Origin: Lepidostoma basale
Taxonomy: Eukaryota > Arthropoda > Insecta > Trichoptera > Lepidostomatidae
Length of the DNA: 64,000 bases
Assembly: GCA_022606425.2 (NCBI GenBank)
Contig: JAHDVF020001237.1
Coordinates: 1,385,001-1,449,000 of the forward strand
Reading direction: 5' to 3'
Shown piece by piece: positions 22,685 to 33,544 of this stretch; position 1 is the first letter of the stretch, and each line of letters opens with the position of its first letter. The position numbers and the translations under genes were made by a program. A model generated the notes under the pieces. That model was given only the letters and a program-made list of their open reading frames with translations. It made no database searches and was not told where the DNA came from.

Positions 22685-23060
22685 AACACAAATAACTAAC
22701 GATCACGCCGTTTATCCGGAAGGGTAGGCAGAGAGGATGGACCGCCATACTGCTTTGTCCTGACAAACATTTTGAGATTTCTCTACATTCATACATCGTA
22801 ACATGCACGTTCATCGATTTTTCCGACTTTGAATGTGGCCGACTTTTAATATTTGATTAATTTGGTCTCGCCATGCTTTTCTTGGTCTTTCGTGGCTTTT
22901 CTTTCCACTCACATTGCTTGTATACAACATATTGACCATTCTTCTCTCATTCATTCGTTTCATATATCCAAACCATCTCTGGGATCCTTTTTAAATTTTA
23001 CTTATGCAATCATCTACTTTACATTTCTTCCTAATTGTGTACACATGAATTTTTATTTTA
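22685..23060 (-). pseudogene. LINE family B, C-terminal and 3' part
   Basis: Plus strand order 'cgatcacgccgtttatccgg', 'aagggtaggcagagagga', 'ctctacattcatacatcgta', 'gtggccgacttttaat', 'ggtcttt', 'atatatccaaaccatctctg' matches 8725-9175 and 63379-63880 read in the same orientation. Confidence 0.75.
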
Positions 23061-23065
23061 TGGTT

Positions 23066-23370
23066 TAAAACAAAGGTTCCCAAACTATTTTGTCCCGTAG
23101 ACCCCTTGCCGATTCTTCTATTTTGTATAGACCCCAGGAGTCTACGACAACTTGCAAAGGGTCCATGTCAGCGAAAAAAAATTGGGGGTCTATGAAATGA
23201 AAATAGGGGTCCACGATAGTGGATCTCATGTCGGATGGTCGAAACGAATGTCCGATCTTTGCCGAATGAGCTAAAAAAAAGAAAAAGTCGCCAAACGTTT
23301 CGACCAGCAGATTTTCCCCAATAAGCTTAAAAGGTGTAAAAATTATTAGGTATTGTGCATGCATAAAATT
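23066..23370. mobile_element. hAT-like end with 'proline-tract' remnant frame
   Basis: Begins CAAAGGTTCCCAAACTATTT, a common hAT-type terminal sequence, then 'cgtagacccctt' style subterminal repeats. A 99-codon minus frame runs through it but has no transposase motif. A matching right end was not found. Confidence 0.5.
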
Positions 23371-23429
23371 TTTGCAAAATAATAATATACTATATATTTA
23401 TCTATGAAATAATGTTGTTTAATTATAAA

Positions 23430-23650
23430 AATATTTAATATTTATGAAAACTTCCGATTTATATAATTTGTATTATATTTTATTTGAGTGACATTTAAAG
23501 CAATATATTATTAAATGTTCAATTTCATAAGGCCCCAAAAAGCGAAACCCAACATTTTTTAATGCAACTTCTGGAAAAAGAACGCTATGATCAATATTAA
23601 ATAGAATATGGAAAATATGGAGTTTTACATCATTGTTCAAGAAACAATAA
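23430..23650. mobile_element. Foldback family A, degenerate copy 6
   Basis: 'tatgaaaacttccgat', 'gccccaaaaagcgaaaccc' and right end CATCATTGTTCAAGAAACAA are recognisable; arms are heavily mutated. Confidence 0.6.
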
Positions 23651-23669
23651 ATTACGTATGTGTGTGAAC

Positions 23670-23880
23670 CGATGAAAGGAAGTAGATAGGATGAGAGTAG
23701 TAAATTAGATCAAAAAGAGAAATTGACGTGTGTGCATGACACGATGTATGAATGTTGAGGAAACGAGAGAAGTGTGGGAGGAATGAACTTGTGGAGATCC
23801 ATTTTTTTTCCACTAATATGCGATCTCATAGATTTTCTGCCTATGAGATCGCATATTAGTGAATTAGTTAGTTATTTTTT
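23670..23880 (+). mobile_element. LINE family B 3' end carrying a perfect hairpin
   Basis: 'gtgcatgacacgatgtatga', 'gttgaggaaacgagagaagt' match 47580-47640. The usual 'gtccattctttctgcctaccc' end is replaced by a perfect 21-bp hairpin (23811-23831 and 23841-23861, loop ATTTTCTGC), then 'ttagttagttat'. Confidence 0.7.
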
Positions 23881-24904
23881 TATAAAAAATTAACAAAGAG
23901 TTTGATCTTGGATACGCGTACAGACATAACTGGGTAGCGACCATGTCCTCCCTGTTAACAATTGATTATTTTATCAGCTTAGTACATTTGATTATAGAAG
24001 TCTATCTATAAAGATTATTTACCTTGGATTGGAGGATTATTTATATATAATAGATAAAGAGGATTATTTACATAGATAAGGATTCTTTATACAAAAGGAT
24101 ATTGCATCATTTTTATTAAGAAAAATCTCAATAACAATGAAACTATATCGAGCAGAATCTATTTTTACTAGGTGGAAAATTTTCAGTCCGCCTAATATGT
24201 TTTTCAATATTACAGTTTAAATATTTACTCTGCATACTATTATCGTGAAAAGATAAACAAAGATAAAATTTACTTCACCCTTGTTTTAAAAAAATATGAA
24301 ATCATCGCAATTTTATGTATTAAAAAAAAACATAGTAGGTACTTGTATCTACATTCTAGTAAGTATATTTAATATATAATACCCTTTATCGGCTTAAGTC
24401 TGGCTGGGGGAAGAAACTCCAGTGGGCTTCATAATATCTTCAGACGTAATCATAACTATAATAATATGTATGTAAATGTAGAAGGCGTCGCGCAGGGATG
24501 TTGCTGTCCCTTCACATACTCACCCTTGTTTGTAAACATTGTTGGTAGTTTAGTCCGTGAGAATATGTTATATCAATGTATTGAATATTTGCTTATTTAT
24601 AAGTGGGGGGTCATAAAAGTAAAGTTGATAGGTTTTAAATAACGAAAAACTACATATAATAGAAGAATATGACAAAATGTCTAATAAAATGTGTAAAGAA
24701 ATTATCATATTTTCGATTGTCAAGTTCAGTTGAATTTAATTTAAAAATGCTTAGTATATATTCAATTCATCGACTTACCCAGTGAATGGATTGGGCTTTC
24801 TGCTTCAAAACTAAGTAAGAACTTGTAATTATATTATAATGGATTTATCTTGTTAGGGCATAAAAATATTCAATATGAATGTTTTTATTTCTCAAAAAAT
24901 TAAA
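23881..24904. other. AT-rich spacer, nothing recognised
   Basis: 24390-24540 is slightly GC-richer without motif. Confidence 0.4.
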
Positions 24905-25410
24905 TACATCTTAGGGATTGATTTGCAACAAAGTCTTCACTCTCTTCTTTCCATTGCGCCCGGTTTTCTGCAGCCATATTCAACTCAACATGTGATACGC
25001 AGTTCATGTCATCGCTCACCTGTTTTAGATATGGGGCGCCCTCTATAATTTATCTTCTGAACCGTCCTCTCCATGTCATGCAGGAGACCTTCATTGCATA
25101 ATATGGCCGATCCATTGGGCTCACTTCTCTGAATTTGCTTCTCTCCTTCGATTCTGCTGAGAATCTCGTCATTTGTGATGTGATCCTTCCGGGAAATTCA
25201 TAATATTCTTCAGTAACACCACATTTTCAAAGACCACCGGTCTGTTATTATCTCTTTTGATGAGGTACCATGTCTCGTAGCCGTACTGCATATGTTTTAG
25301 TAAGCTGCTTTCGCAGCTTCAGATTTACGTTATTTGACTCGAAAATCTCACATTTTTTTAAGGCAAGCCTTGTCTGATGTACACGGCTATCGATTTCACT
25401 TCTTGTTCTG
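24905..25410 (-). pseudogene. LINE family D, C-terminal region
   Basis: Minus strand frames give YGYETWYLIKRDNNRPVVFE, then a shifted HITNDEILSRI, REKQIQRSEPMGRPYYAM and NRAQWKEESEDFVANQS. These line up with the usual LINE tail YG-ETW ... HVTNEE-L-R ... RRLQ-FGHI-R ... DR--W. Several frame shifts. Confidence 0.65.
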
Positions 25411-25737
25411 AAATAAAATAAATTATATTATATTAATCTTCAATTAAATTCTATATCATACATACAAACATTTTGATACCAAACATATTCATCCTGAGGC
25501 ATACAACCAGCAAAACACCTAGTGATAAAAAAGTCGACTTACGCGAAGAAACGCGGAGAAAAAAAATGAAGAAGACATAAATATATAATACTATTATATA
25601 ATATAAAATATTAAATAGTTTGTTTTTTAAATTTCTTTTTCGTATTTAATAAAAATACTTACAAACATTCAGTATAAATGGTGTAGACGTTTTATTGATA
25701 CATTATAATGTTACATAAATGATATCAGTGACCCACA
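25411..25737. other. AT-rich spacer
   Basis: Nothing recognised. Confidence 0.4.
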
Positions 25738-25965
25738 GATGACGACCTTCGTGGCAGAGTGGTTACGAGCTCTGACTTCCATGCCGAAGGTCCTGGGTTC
25801 GATTCCCGGCGATGGCAGTGTGATTGTCACACTGTCTTTGGTCTGGTGTAGAATTCATGTGACAATAAAATGGCGATAGATTGGCTACCTATCACATGTC
25901 ACGAGAATCAATATAATAGCTAAAAAATAAAATTGTATACAGTAATTGGGTCCAAACGACCTGTT
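25738..25965 (+). mobile_element. tRNA-derived SINE, family S copy 4 (reference copy)
   Basis: Best-preserved copy. A box TGGCAGAGTGG at 25752-25762 and B box GGTTCGATTCC at 25796-25806, 33 bases apart, form a working-looking internal RNA polymerase III promoter of tRNA-Ser/Leu style. Body 'ggcagtgtgattgtcacact', 'tctggtgtagaattcatgtg' and 'acaataaaatggcgatag', then 'cacatgtcacgagaatcaat'. Such SINEs rely on a LINE for movement; the partner is not evident from the tail. Confidence 0.85.
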
Positions 25966-26189
25966 GTGTACATAAAAAAAAAAAATACTAAAGATAAAAT
26001 AAACGTTTTTTTAAATCTTAAAATACATTAACAAAGCTGCCAGCGAGACTGAAATTTGACCAGTAAATTAAAAATCGGAGATAAAGTCGTTTAGATTACA
26101 TTGTGATTATTTTAAGAGATGTTCAAAACAAATATATATCCATCAAATATTTTTTTATTATAATATTTTTTCGTCAATTATCACAATAG
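25966..26189. other. AT-rich spacer
   Basis: Nothing recognised. Confidence 0.4.
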
Positions 26190-26612
26190 AAATAATTAAT
26201 ACGAATGAAAACGTCAGTTTTCTAGAAGTTTTATAATATTTAATGGGTATGATATGTTCCGCCCTTTTAAGGTAATATCAAATATGGCATAATTTCAGCT
26301 CGTTGCTGTTTATGTACACTAGTAAATGGAGCAGAATATGATTATTAACGAAAATTGATGTAGCTTTATACGTTTTTAACAAACAATTATTTGGGTATTT
26401 TTGTAACCATAATTACCATATTCTGCTCTTACTAGTGTATATAAACATGAACGAGCTGAAATTTCGCAACATTTAATAATGCCTTAGAAGGGCGAAATAT
26501 GTCATTCCCATAAAATATAATAAAACTTCTAGAAAACTGACGTTTTCATTCGTATTAGTTATTTAATACGAAGTTTTACATCATTGTTCAAGAAACAATA
26601 AAAATAGAATAT
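26190..26612. mobile_element. Foldback family A, long copy 7
   Basis: Outer arms as in other copies (26209-26285 and 26475-26555). The inner arms extend the palindrome with 'tttcagctcgttgctgttta' and 'taaacatgaacgagctgaaa', then 'gagcagaatatg' and 'catattctgctc'. Central loop about 26346-26401. Right end CATCATTGTTCAAGAAACAA. Likely the fullest form of the family. Confidence 0.8.
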
Positions 26613-27039
26613 TGTTATATTATTTAGTGTACCAGATATAAAAACGAATAAACTTATTGTTATACCAAATAGCAACATTGAACACCAAATAGCAACATTG
26701 AACACATGTGTTTCTATAATATAAACGTTCTTTGATTTTAAGAGGTGCTGGTAGGTAGGTTCTGGTTAAGAGAAGTTTGCCGAATTTGGGATTCAGATTA
26801 GACCAATGAATATTATTAGTCACACTTCATTACTTAAGAGTCTGTGTAGTACTATATAATATTGAGATGAATGACTAGATGATTAGAATACACCATTTGT
26901 TATGTGTGATAAATTGTGGCATCAGTACACATAATCTTTGAATTTTCCACTCTAAATAACGTTAACTTGTAACACTATTCTGGCGCTGTTTTGGAGCAAA
27001 TAATTTATTTCGATGATAAAATCACTATTTGAAATTACA
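26613..27039. other. Unassigned; 20-bp direct duplication at 26672-26713
   Basis: 'caaatagcaacattgaacac' occurs twice in tandem. Nothing else recognised. Confidence 0.5.
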
Positions 27040-27140
27040 TCTTCTTCTTCTTAAGTCTATATTCCTCCACTGCTAGTTATAGGCCTCTTCCATTTTCCTC
27101 CAATCGTCCTTGCATTGTCCTTTCTGTATCCAGATCGTTC
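27040..27140 (-). mobile_element. LINE family D-like 3' scrap
   Basis: 'cttcttcttcttaagtctat', 'cctccactgctagttatagg' and 'cctcttccattttcctccaat' resemble antisense LINE endings of the 'ccactgctggacataggcctc' kind. Short. Confidence 0.5.
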
Positions 27141-27513
27141 CAGCGATTATATAATCTACTCGATATAAAGTTTTGTATCGATAAGTTACATTTATTAGAA
27201 ATATGTACATTAAATGTTGATAAGTGACTTCACAGAATTCGTTAATGATCGCGTTTATACGAAAACAGCACTTTCAAGAAGGCTTTCAAAGACCTTTTCT
27301 AAAAAACTAAATAGTATAGTTGATAATGTAGATATCTCATACCTTATTCTATTTTTAAAATAATCGATAAAATATAGATCTACTTCTCAAGAATGAACCA
27401 CTTTAAAATAGCGTGACTGGAGTTTCATTTTTAGAATTTATTTTCAAACCTGATTACTCAATCATAACTGTTATGTACTTTTGATAATGACGATAATATA
27501 TAAGACAACTATT

Positions 27514-27860
27514 TTATAAAGTTCTGATCGTTAAATCAAATGTCACTGACATCCAAAAACTTGTCAGAAAACAGCAAATGCCAATTTCACAGACGCAATT
27601 AAAGGACAAAGAAAGTGCCTTGAGGTCAGGGGCGGGGGCGGGGCGGAGAAGGCGGGAGATCGTGAGCGGGAGTCGACAATAATAGATGGCATTCTTACAC
27701 TGCCACACATGACATACATACTACGGGAGTAGCGACCGCACAGGCAGTCCTTTCAGCGGAGTCTAGCTGGCCTAGGTACCTCAATCCACTACTACTATCG
27801 CGGTATCAGTGAGGTCTGTTAACTTTACATACAATTTTCATACGAAAGCTCTAGGAACTT
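27514..27860. promoter_or_regulatory. GC-box cluster, possible regulatory region
   Basis: 27620-27680 contains overlapping GGGGCGG boxes ('ggggcgggggcggggcgg') in otherwise AT-rich DNA. 27720-27830 is balanced in composition and carries an Inr-like TCAGT near 27810. No transcript structure can be shown. A 64-codon minus frame here looks incidental. Confidence 0.35.
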
Positions 27861-28699
27861 GAATCGTGAATATCAAGAGAGGCAGAAGAGTAGTATATAA
27901 TCGCTTGACTCCAGAAAGATATTTAAATACGAGTCTAACCAAAATCGTTGAAATAAGCCCCAAATAAGACTTACTCAAGAAAACGGCGCTATACAAATTA
28001 ATCTATTTTTTATAATTATTATTGTATTTCGTGAGTCCCAAATTAAAAATTAATTTCTTCTACATTTGCTATCACTTTGTGTTGTGGATTCACATTTGAA
28101 TTACTTTTTGGTAACATTGTATTATCTCAATAAAAATGTTTTTTTTTTTTTATATATATATTTTAAATCAATCGGTACTTATGTATTTTTTAATAGGATC
28201 AATACTTCCCACTGATACTTCTTAGAATACTCATTATTCGCAAGAAAAAAATATGTACATTTTTTTTAAATTATTGTTTTTAATATACAATTTTTTTAAA
28301 TAAATGTTTTGAATTAAAAAACTATTAATATAAATCTTTTTTAAATAAACCTCATTCCCACTTATGAAATAGGATATACACTGAAATTCAGATTAAATCA
28401 CCAGCTATGTATATATTATACAGTGAAATAGGAAACGTAATTCCCACTGATCTTTTAAGAGCAATTTCGAAAGTGGGAAAACGTATTCCCACCACCCACG
28501 AAAGGGTTGAAAACTTAAAAAAAGAAAACTTAAATATTGTGTCACGATTAAAATCAAATTGTGTTCAAAATGTATTTGTCACCTAAGATCCTAAGATAAT
28601 CCTAAGAAAAAAAAACTGTTTTAGATCAGCCATATCAAGCAATTCATTTTAATATATTGTGTTATTTGGTGAGAAAATCCCGTAAGCCGCTACTGACTA
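27861..28699. other. AT-rich spacer, nothing recognised
   Basis: Two short repeats of 'attcccac(t/c)' at 28350-28500; otherwise nothing. Confidence 0.4.
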
Positions 28700-28951
28700 T
28701 TGCTAGACACTCTCAACCCGCCCTTTGACGATACAGATTCTATACGAAATCCTCGAACAAAGGTGATGATACGAGGTCCGCACGAAGCCCCGGAAATACT
28801 ATTGAACAAAGATGGCGATACGTTTCAGGAGCGACAAAAAGTTCCTCTGATGTCAGGAAATAATAATCAAAATGTGACTCGGAGCAAGCCTTGGTGTGAT
28901 CTTACGACACACAAAGGGCCCGGGTGGATCTTTTGTATGCGTAAACAATAA
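28700..28951 (+). other. Unrecognised 83-codon frame
   Basis: The frame opens at a TTG, not an ATG, and has protein-like, polar composition with balanced codons (for example HEAPEILLNKDGDTFQERQK) inside AT-rich DNA. No domain recognised and no splice signals convince me. It may be a decayed exon or transposon piece. Confidence 0.3.
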
Positions 28952-29185
28952 ATAATGCAGTGGAATCCTTTTCGAAGTTAGTTAATCACAAAAATACATT
29001 TTGGGGAACCATGAATCATTCTTCTTAATATTTTAATCTACCCCATATTTTTAACGAATAGTGCAAATTGAATATATAATATTAACAATTAAATATTATA
29101 TTATACAATATTTTTATTAATTAGTTTTGGTTTCCTTGAATTTTAATGATTGATGACATTTCAGACATAAACCTATTTATTGAAT

Positions 29186-29450
29186 GCTAAGGCATTAACA
29201 CTGTGGAGTTCCATTGTAATATACTTAGAAAATTGAAAATAACTTTGATTAATCCACTATTTATTAAAAACATATAAAAAACACGACATGTTTCGGAGGA
29301 TACTTCCATCTTCAGGTGTACAAAAATATAATATATTATATTTTTACACCACAAAAAAAATATTTTTGATAAAATGTTCATTTTAAACAAAATTTTATTT
29401 TCAACAAAAAGTTTATTCTGAACAAAAATGTTTATATCAACTAAAATGTT
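29186..29450 (-). mobile_element. Foldback E with intact hammerhead-like core
   Basis: Minus strand 29281-29319: ACAC, CTGAAGA, T, hairpin GGAAG-tat-CCTCC, GAAA, CATGT, C, GTGT. ACAC/GTGT form stem I directly at the core; stem III is the self-complementary ACATGT; C17 is present. The second arm is lost; downstream is a run of 'aaaatgtttat' repeats (29370-29450). Confidence 0.65.
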
Positions 29451-29454
29451 TATA

Positions 29455-29637
29455 ATTAATACAAATGAAAACATCAGTTTTCTAGAAGTTTTATTGTATT
29501 TTATGGGAATGACATGTTTCGCCCTTCTAAGGTATTATCAAATGTGATATTTGACATTTGATAATAGAAAACTGACGTTTTCATTCGTATTAATTATTTA
29601 ATATGGGTTTAACATCATTGTTGAAGAAACAATAAAT
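29455..29637. mobile_element. Foldback family A, copy 8
   Basis: Left arm 'acaaatgaaaacatcagttt' to 'cgcccttctaaggtattat'; shortened right arm 'gaaaactgacgttttcattc'; right end 'aacatcattgttgaagaaac'. Confidence 0.75.
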
Positions 29638-29809
29638 AAAATGTTTATATTTCACTAGTTCATTAAATGGAGCTACAGCGCCCTTGAGATGATTTATTTA
29701 TAAAAATGGCGCTCTATAAATCGTCCAATTTATTATTATTATTATTATAACATTTATCAGACCAGTTTCAACATATGTATCTTCGAACTTCGAACCCATT
29801 AAGGATGGT
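29638..29809. other. AT-rich spacer
   Basis: Nothing recognised. Confidence 0.4.
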
Positions 29810-30070
29810 CAGAATAATCTGATTTTTTGGCTAGATTTATTATAATGCATGGGGGATATGGAGTCCCCAATTATAGTTGTTTTAAAACCCAATAAGACGA
29901 AAAAGCGCCAGCAGACTGATATTGCGATGGTGGGATGGTGTCGTGGCAAACCGTCAGGCTCTGTCAGGGCAGCAAAACTGGAGCGGCTAGAGACATAGAA
30001 TTGTGTAGACATTTCTTGGAGGTTGCTGGAACCTTACAAGGGTTGTAACGCTGAATATGACGATTATATA
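29810..30070 (+). pseudogene. LINE family E, decayed 3' end
   Basis: Plus strand reads LRWWDGVVANRQALSGQQNW and then, in another frame, FLEVAGTLQGL and stop, ending in 'atatgacgattatata'. This is the 'RWWDGVEADLR-LG--NW ... LEEA-THPGL' tail of a LINE with frame shifts. Confidence 0.55.
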
Positions 30071-30536
30071 ACATAATAAAAATTATTTATAAAAGGCTCG
30101 GGCTTACGAATCTATTCACTGAAAAATGGGCGTAATCAAAATTACTGAAAATAATAAAATCTAAAATTATTTTAATGAAATCAAATTTTATAATACAATT
30201 TAAAGATATACTCGTAAACCAATAGACTTATTGACAATTAGTACATCTATTGAATCCATCTTTAGTTGTCGTATATAAAAACACGATTAAACGTTTGATT
30301 TCAAAGTGCGCTAATTTATTAAATTATAGAACATCAAAGATTTAAATTCCTTTTACTGAAATATCTTTCTGATGTCTTTGATGATCATTTTATTATTTTG
30401 ACATATTTTTGACGATTCACAATCCCAAGGGAATCTTTGATAGCGGCAAATATTATTAACCTGGAGATTTTGAAAGCTTTACCATTTACTATGCAATAAA
30501 TTTATTATCTTGACATAAAACAAATACGAATGTTTG
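30071..30536. other. AT-rich spacer
   Basis: Nothing recognised. Confidence 0.4.
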
Positions 30537-30655
30537 GACATATACAAAAAATGAATGGAGAAATAATGGTAAAGAAAGATTATGTAAACGACGTACCATA
30601 AATGGAACAAGAAAAAAATGAAGATAGAAGTAAACGTAGAACGATCAAATTAATT
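30537..30655 (+). mobile_element. LINE family B fragment
   Basis: Reads MFGHIQKMNGEIMVKKDYVN, then DVP and stop, then 'cgtagaacgatcaaatta'. Equivalent to the RMNxxxxVKKxYVNDV block at 47320-47400. Confidence 0.65.
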
Positions 30656-30985
30656 AAATATTCAATCAATCAATCAATCGATCAATCGAAACAGATTTTT
30701 TTACTCAAAAGACATTACAAACAGCATAAATGTTTAGGGCATCTATTGAGTACAGGTAATATAACATAATACCAGGAACGCGTATTAAAGATGGTTCGAC
30801 ATTAGGAAGACAAGATACTTTTCAAGTCGAGAGCATTTGTCATCTGACGTACCTTCAATAATATGAAAGACGTCGATCTCCGAGGAGACAGCGTCCAGCA
30901 GACTAATAGCTCTCTTCCCACCAGTGTCACCAGAGGCAGATTGGTTCTGGCGGCCGGTAGGTAAACAATCTGTACGGGACAGATT
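30656..30985 (-). pseudogene. CR1/Jockey-like LINE, C-terminal tail and 3' UTR
   Basis: Minus strand: VYLPAARTNLPLVTLVGREL, then RRSTSFILLKVRQMT. Close to 9572-9932, with a frame shift near 30905. The 3' end at 30656 ends in ATCAATCAATCAAT-type repeats. Confidence 0.7.
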
Positions 30986-31085
30986 GCTCCCCCCGTACTA
31001 TTAATATTTATTTTGGCCGCTGACTGCTGCTCGTCTCCGATGTGGTGTGGATGGTAAAACGGAGAATACGGCGTGATGATGATTG

Positions 31086-31486
31086 TGTAATAAAACAAAG
31101 TTTTATTATATGCGGCAATCGGTGCAGGGTAGAAGCAAAGAGAAGTTTACAGTAGCTCAAATACTGGTTTTTACGTAATTAAGAGCGCCAAGCCTCTTAC
31201 GCGCAGCGTGTCCACGCGTGTCAGAATTTGAAGGAAGAGAGAAGGCCGAGTCCTTACAAGACCCGCTTATATAGTCTCCGCAAACTAGAAAAAACGGTTA
31301 TTTAACGTTTTTTCCAATTTCGGAGAAATTTAGTTGCAGCCGATGTGTTGCTAAGGCCTCTGATTGGCTGTTAACATCACGCGATCAACCGCAAAATTAT
31401 TCCAAGAATAATCTCGATTGAGCTACTGCATAATCTCGTTGCTATGCGCTTTCACGCGACTACCGATTGCCTTATTTATTTTAACA
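31086..31486 (-). mobile_element. Putative solo LTR (minus orientation)
   Basis: Ends are TGTAATAAAAC (left) and TTTTAACA (right), an imperfect TG..CA inverted pair. On the minus strand a TATA box CTATATAAGC (31265-31274) is followed about 160 bp later by AATAAA (31102-31107), the order expected for an LTR promoter and polyadenylation signal. The composition is balanced, unlike its flanks. No target duplication is visible, so an unrelated promoter is possible. Confidence 0.45.
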
Positions 31487-31639
31487 TAAACAAATTAAAC
31501 TTAAACGAATTAAACTTAAATTAATACAAAATACAAACATGAATTAAATAATAAAATTAGTATAGTTAAAAATCAAATAAAAATTAATAAAATAATAAAA
31601 AATTATTAAAATTAAAACTACTCGCATACGTCCGATACA

Positions 31640-31735
31640 CAATCATTCCACGTTTTCCTCTGTCTTTGTCTATTTCTTGTTCCATTTATCATTATCATTC
31701 ATTTTTTATATGTATACAAACCTTCGTAGTTATAT
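31640..31735 (-). mobile_element. LINE family B scrap
   Basis: 'ccacgttttcctctgtcttt' and 'ctatttcttgttccattta' match 63552-63590 in the same orientation. Confidence 0.55.
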
Positions 31736-32140
31736 AAATTTATCGTAAAGTAAATGGTAATATTAAGCGTTGAATATCAAATGAAGAAACCACGCATTTT
31801 TAAATTAATTCCACGCGACGATTACTTAGTCTTCTTCACGTCGTATCAATGGCAAGCTTCTTTTGTAGAGATAGTCCTAAAATTACCAAGTCTCACCTTC
31901 TCTCTTCCCATTGTAGTGGAAGGTTTGCGACTATGTGTCGTTTTCATGGGCGCCGGTTGTTATTGTTATAGTTTTAGTATCACCACACGTGGAGTCACCT
32001 TCCTTGCCCCTACTATTAGTTTACCAACAAACTAACGATTAATATTACAAAGCTTCTATATTTATTGAAAAGTGGTTAATGATTTGAAGGTCTATGGTAT
32101 TTCGTAAGTAAGAAGAAGTTGCAAGTAAGCTGTAGACGTT
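31736..32140. other. Unassigned; unrecognised 93-codon frame 31754-32035 (+)
   Basis: The frame starts with ATG and has hydrophobic segments, but shows no motif I know. It is not supported as a gene. Confidence 0.3.
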
Positions 32141-32187
32141 TCATACTACAGTCCACCGCTCTACCAACTGAACTATATAAGGCCCTT
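32141..32187 (-). pseudogene. 5' half of a tRNA-Tyr-like sequence
   Basis: Minus strand: GGGCCTTATATAGTTCAGTT, GGTAGAGCGGTGGACTGTAG, TAT. The D-arm/A-box and the GTA anticodon loop are those of tRNA-Tyr. The sequence then departs; no B box or T arm follows. Either a truncated tRNA gene or a SINE head. Confidence 0.6.
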
Positions 32188-32854
32188 ATTTAATATAATA
32201 ATTCAGAGCGAATAGTAATGTTTGCATTTTGTGAAAACCCTTCACTCCCGATACCACCTCGGCCGCAGCCACAGTATCATGAATCACCTCCCCCCATAAT
32301 TCACCGTTTATTACCATCGTGATAAAACATTCTGTATATAAATTGCGTTACGGCGAATAATATTTCTGTAAGAAAATTAATGCTATTTGTTTGACATAGT
32401 TTACAGCATCCCCGCGCGACCTTTACCCAGAAAACAAAATAAACACACCGAAACGATATTATATTATGCAGGCATAAAATAACAACTCTTTAAAAGTGTG
32501 TTATGTTAAGTCCGAAAAATTTTCAATTCCGTAAATTTCATGTTTCCCGGAAACGAGGAAACAGGTAAAAGGGTGTCCTCGTGATGATTAATTACTGGGA
32601 TATTTTTCGTTTAAGTTAACAAGGGTCGCAGCAGAAATATAAAGCATGCCACTTAGCTATTTAAATTTAAATATTTATCTACGTAGGTCCCATAAGACGT
32701 TTATTTCAAATGAACCGAATTTTTTTATAAACAACGGTCACATACGAAATTAAATACTTTAAAATATCCAGTTTGATATTTTGAATATGTTTAATTGAGT
32801 AAATTATTGAAATCTCAGCTACCCAGTAATATAATTTATGATTCACTTCTTCGC
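32188..32854. other. AT-rich spacer, nothing recognised
   Basis: GC-richer patch 32240-32300 without motif. Confidence 0.4.
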
Positions 32855-33010
32855 CAGCTGGTTTCCATTTACTGCTGGACGTAAGCCTCTCCACCCCCAC
32901 GCCATCCCTCTCGGTCTCTCGCCAGGGTTCTCAAGGCCCTTCCTGCTGTTCGAACAATATCTACGCTCTACCTGGTAGGCTGTCTGCCGACACTTCTTCG
33001 GCAGTAATCC
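32855..33010 (-). mobile_element. Possible LINE 3' scrap
   Basis: 'ccatttactgctggacgtaa', 'gcctctccacccccacgcca' resembles antisense LINE tails of the 'actgctggacataggcctctcc' kind. Weak. Confidence 0.35.
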
Positions 33011-33544
33011 CCTAGCTAGTTTTACTTATTAGATTACCAAGTTTATTTATAATGATAATTCACATTATGTAAGTCTCGCGTAAGGAAGGCGGGTCTGAGG
33101 ATTGTATGAGCGAAGCTGACAATAGGGCGCCGCTGCGTCCTATAACAGCTTCGGGTAGGCGGTGGGAAACCTTCTTTGTCTTTATTTAACTGTATGATTG
33201 TTCATTTGTATGTGTAATAACAATCACTGTATTTAACCCTTCAATAAATAAATATAAATCACTTTATATATTAATTTCCTTAAAATATAAATATGTCGTT
33301 TGTACTAAAATATAAAATATGTAAATCGAAAATATTTATAAAATATAAAAAAACTAATCAACGTTCTAGTAAATTATCGTGTTAAAATAAGTAGGTAATT
33401 TATAGAATAGAATTTCCTTTAGAAATGAAATTATCAATGTTAATATTTTTATTTTTTCAAATACGTATTTCATTATTGTATTAGTTTTTTATATCTAAAT
33501 ATTAAACATGCAACGTAAAACACGTAATTGAAAAGATAAAATAG
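33011..33544. other. Unassigned
   Basis: 33070-33180 is GC-richer ('gggcgccgctgcgtcc'); no motif. The rest is AT-rich. Confidence 0.35.
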
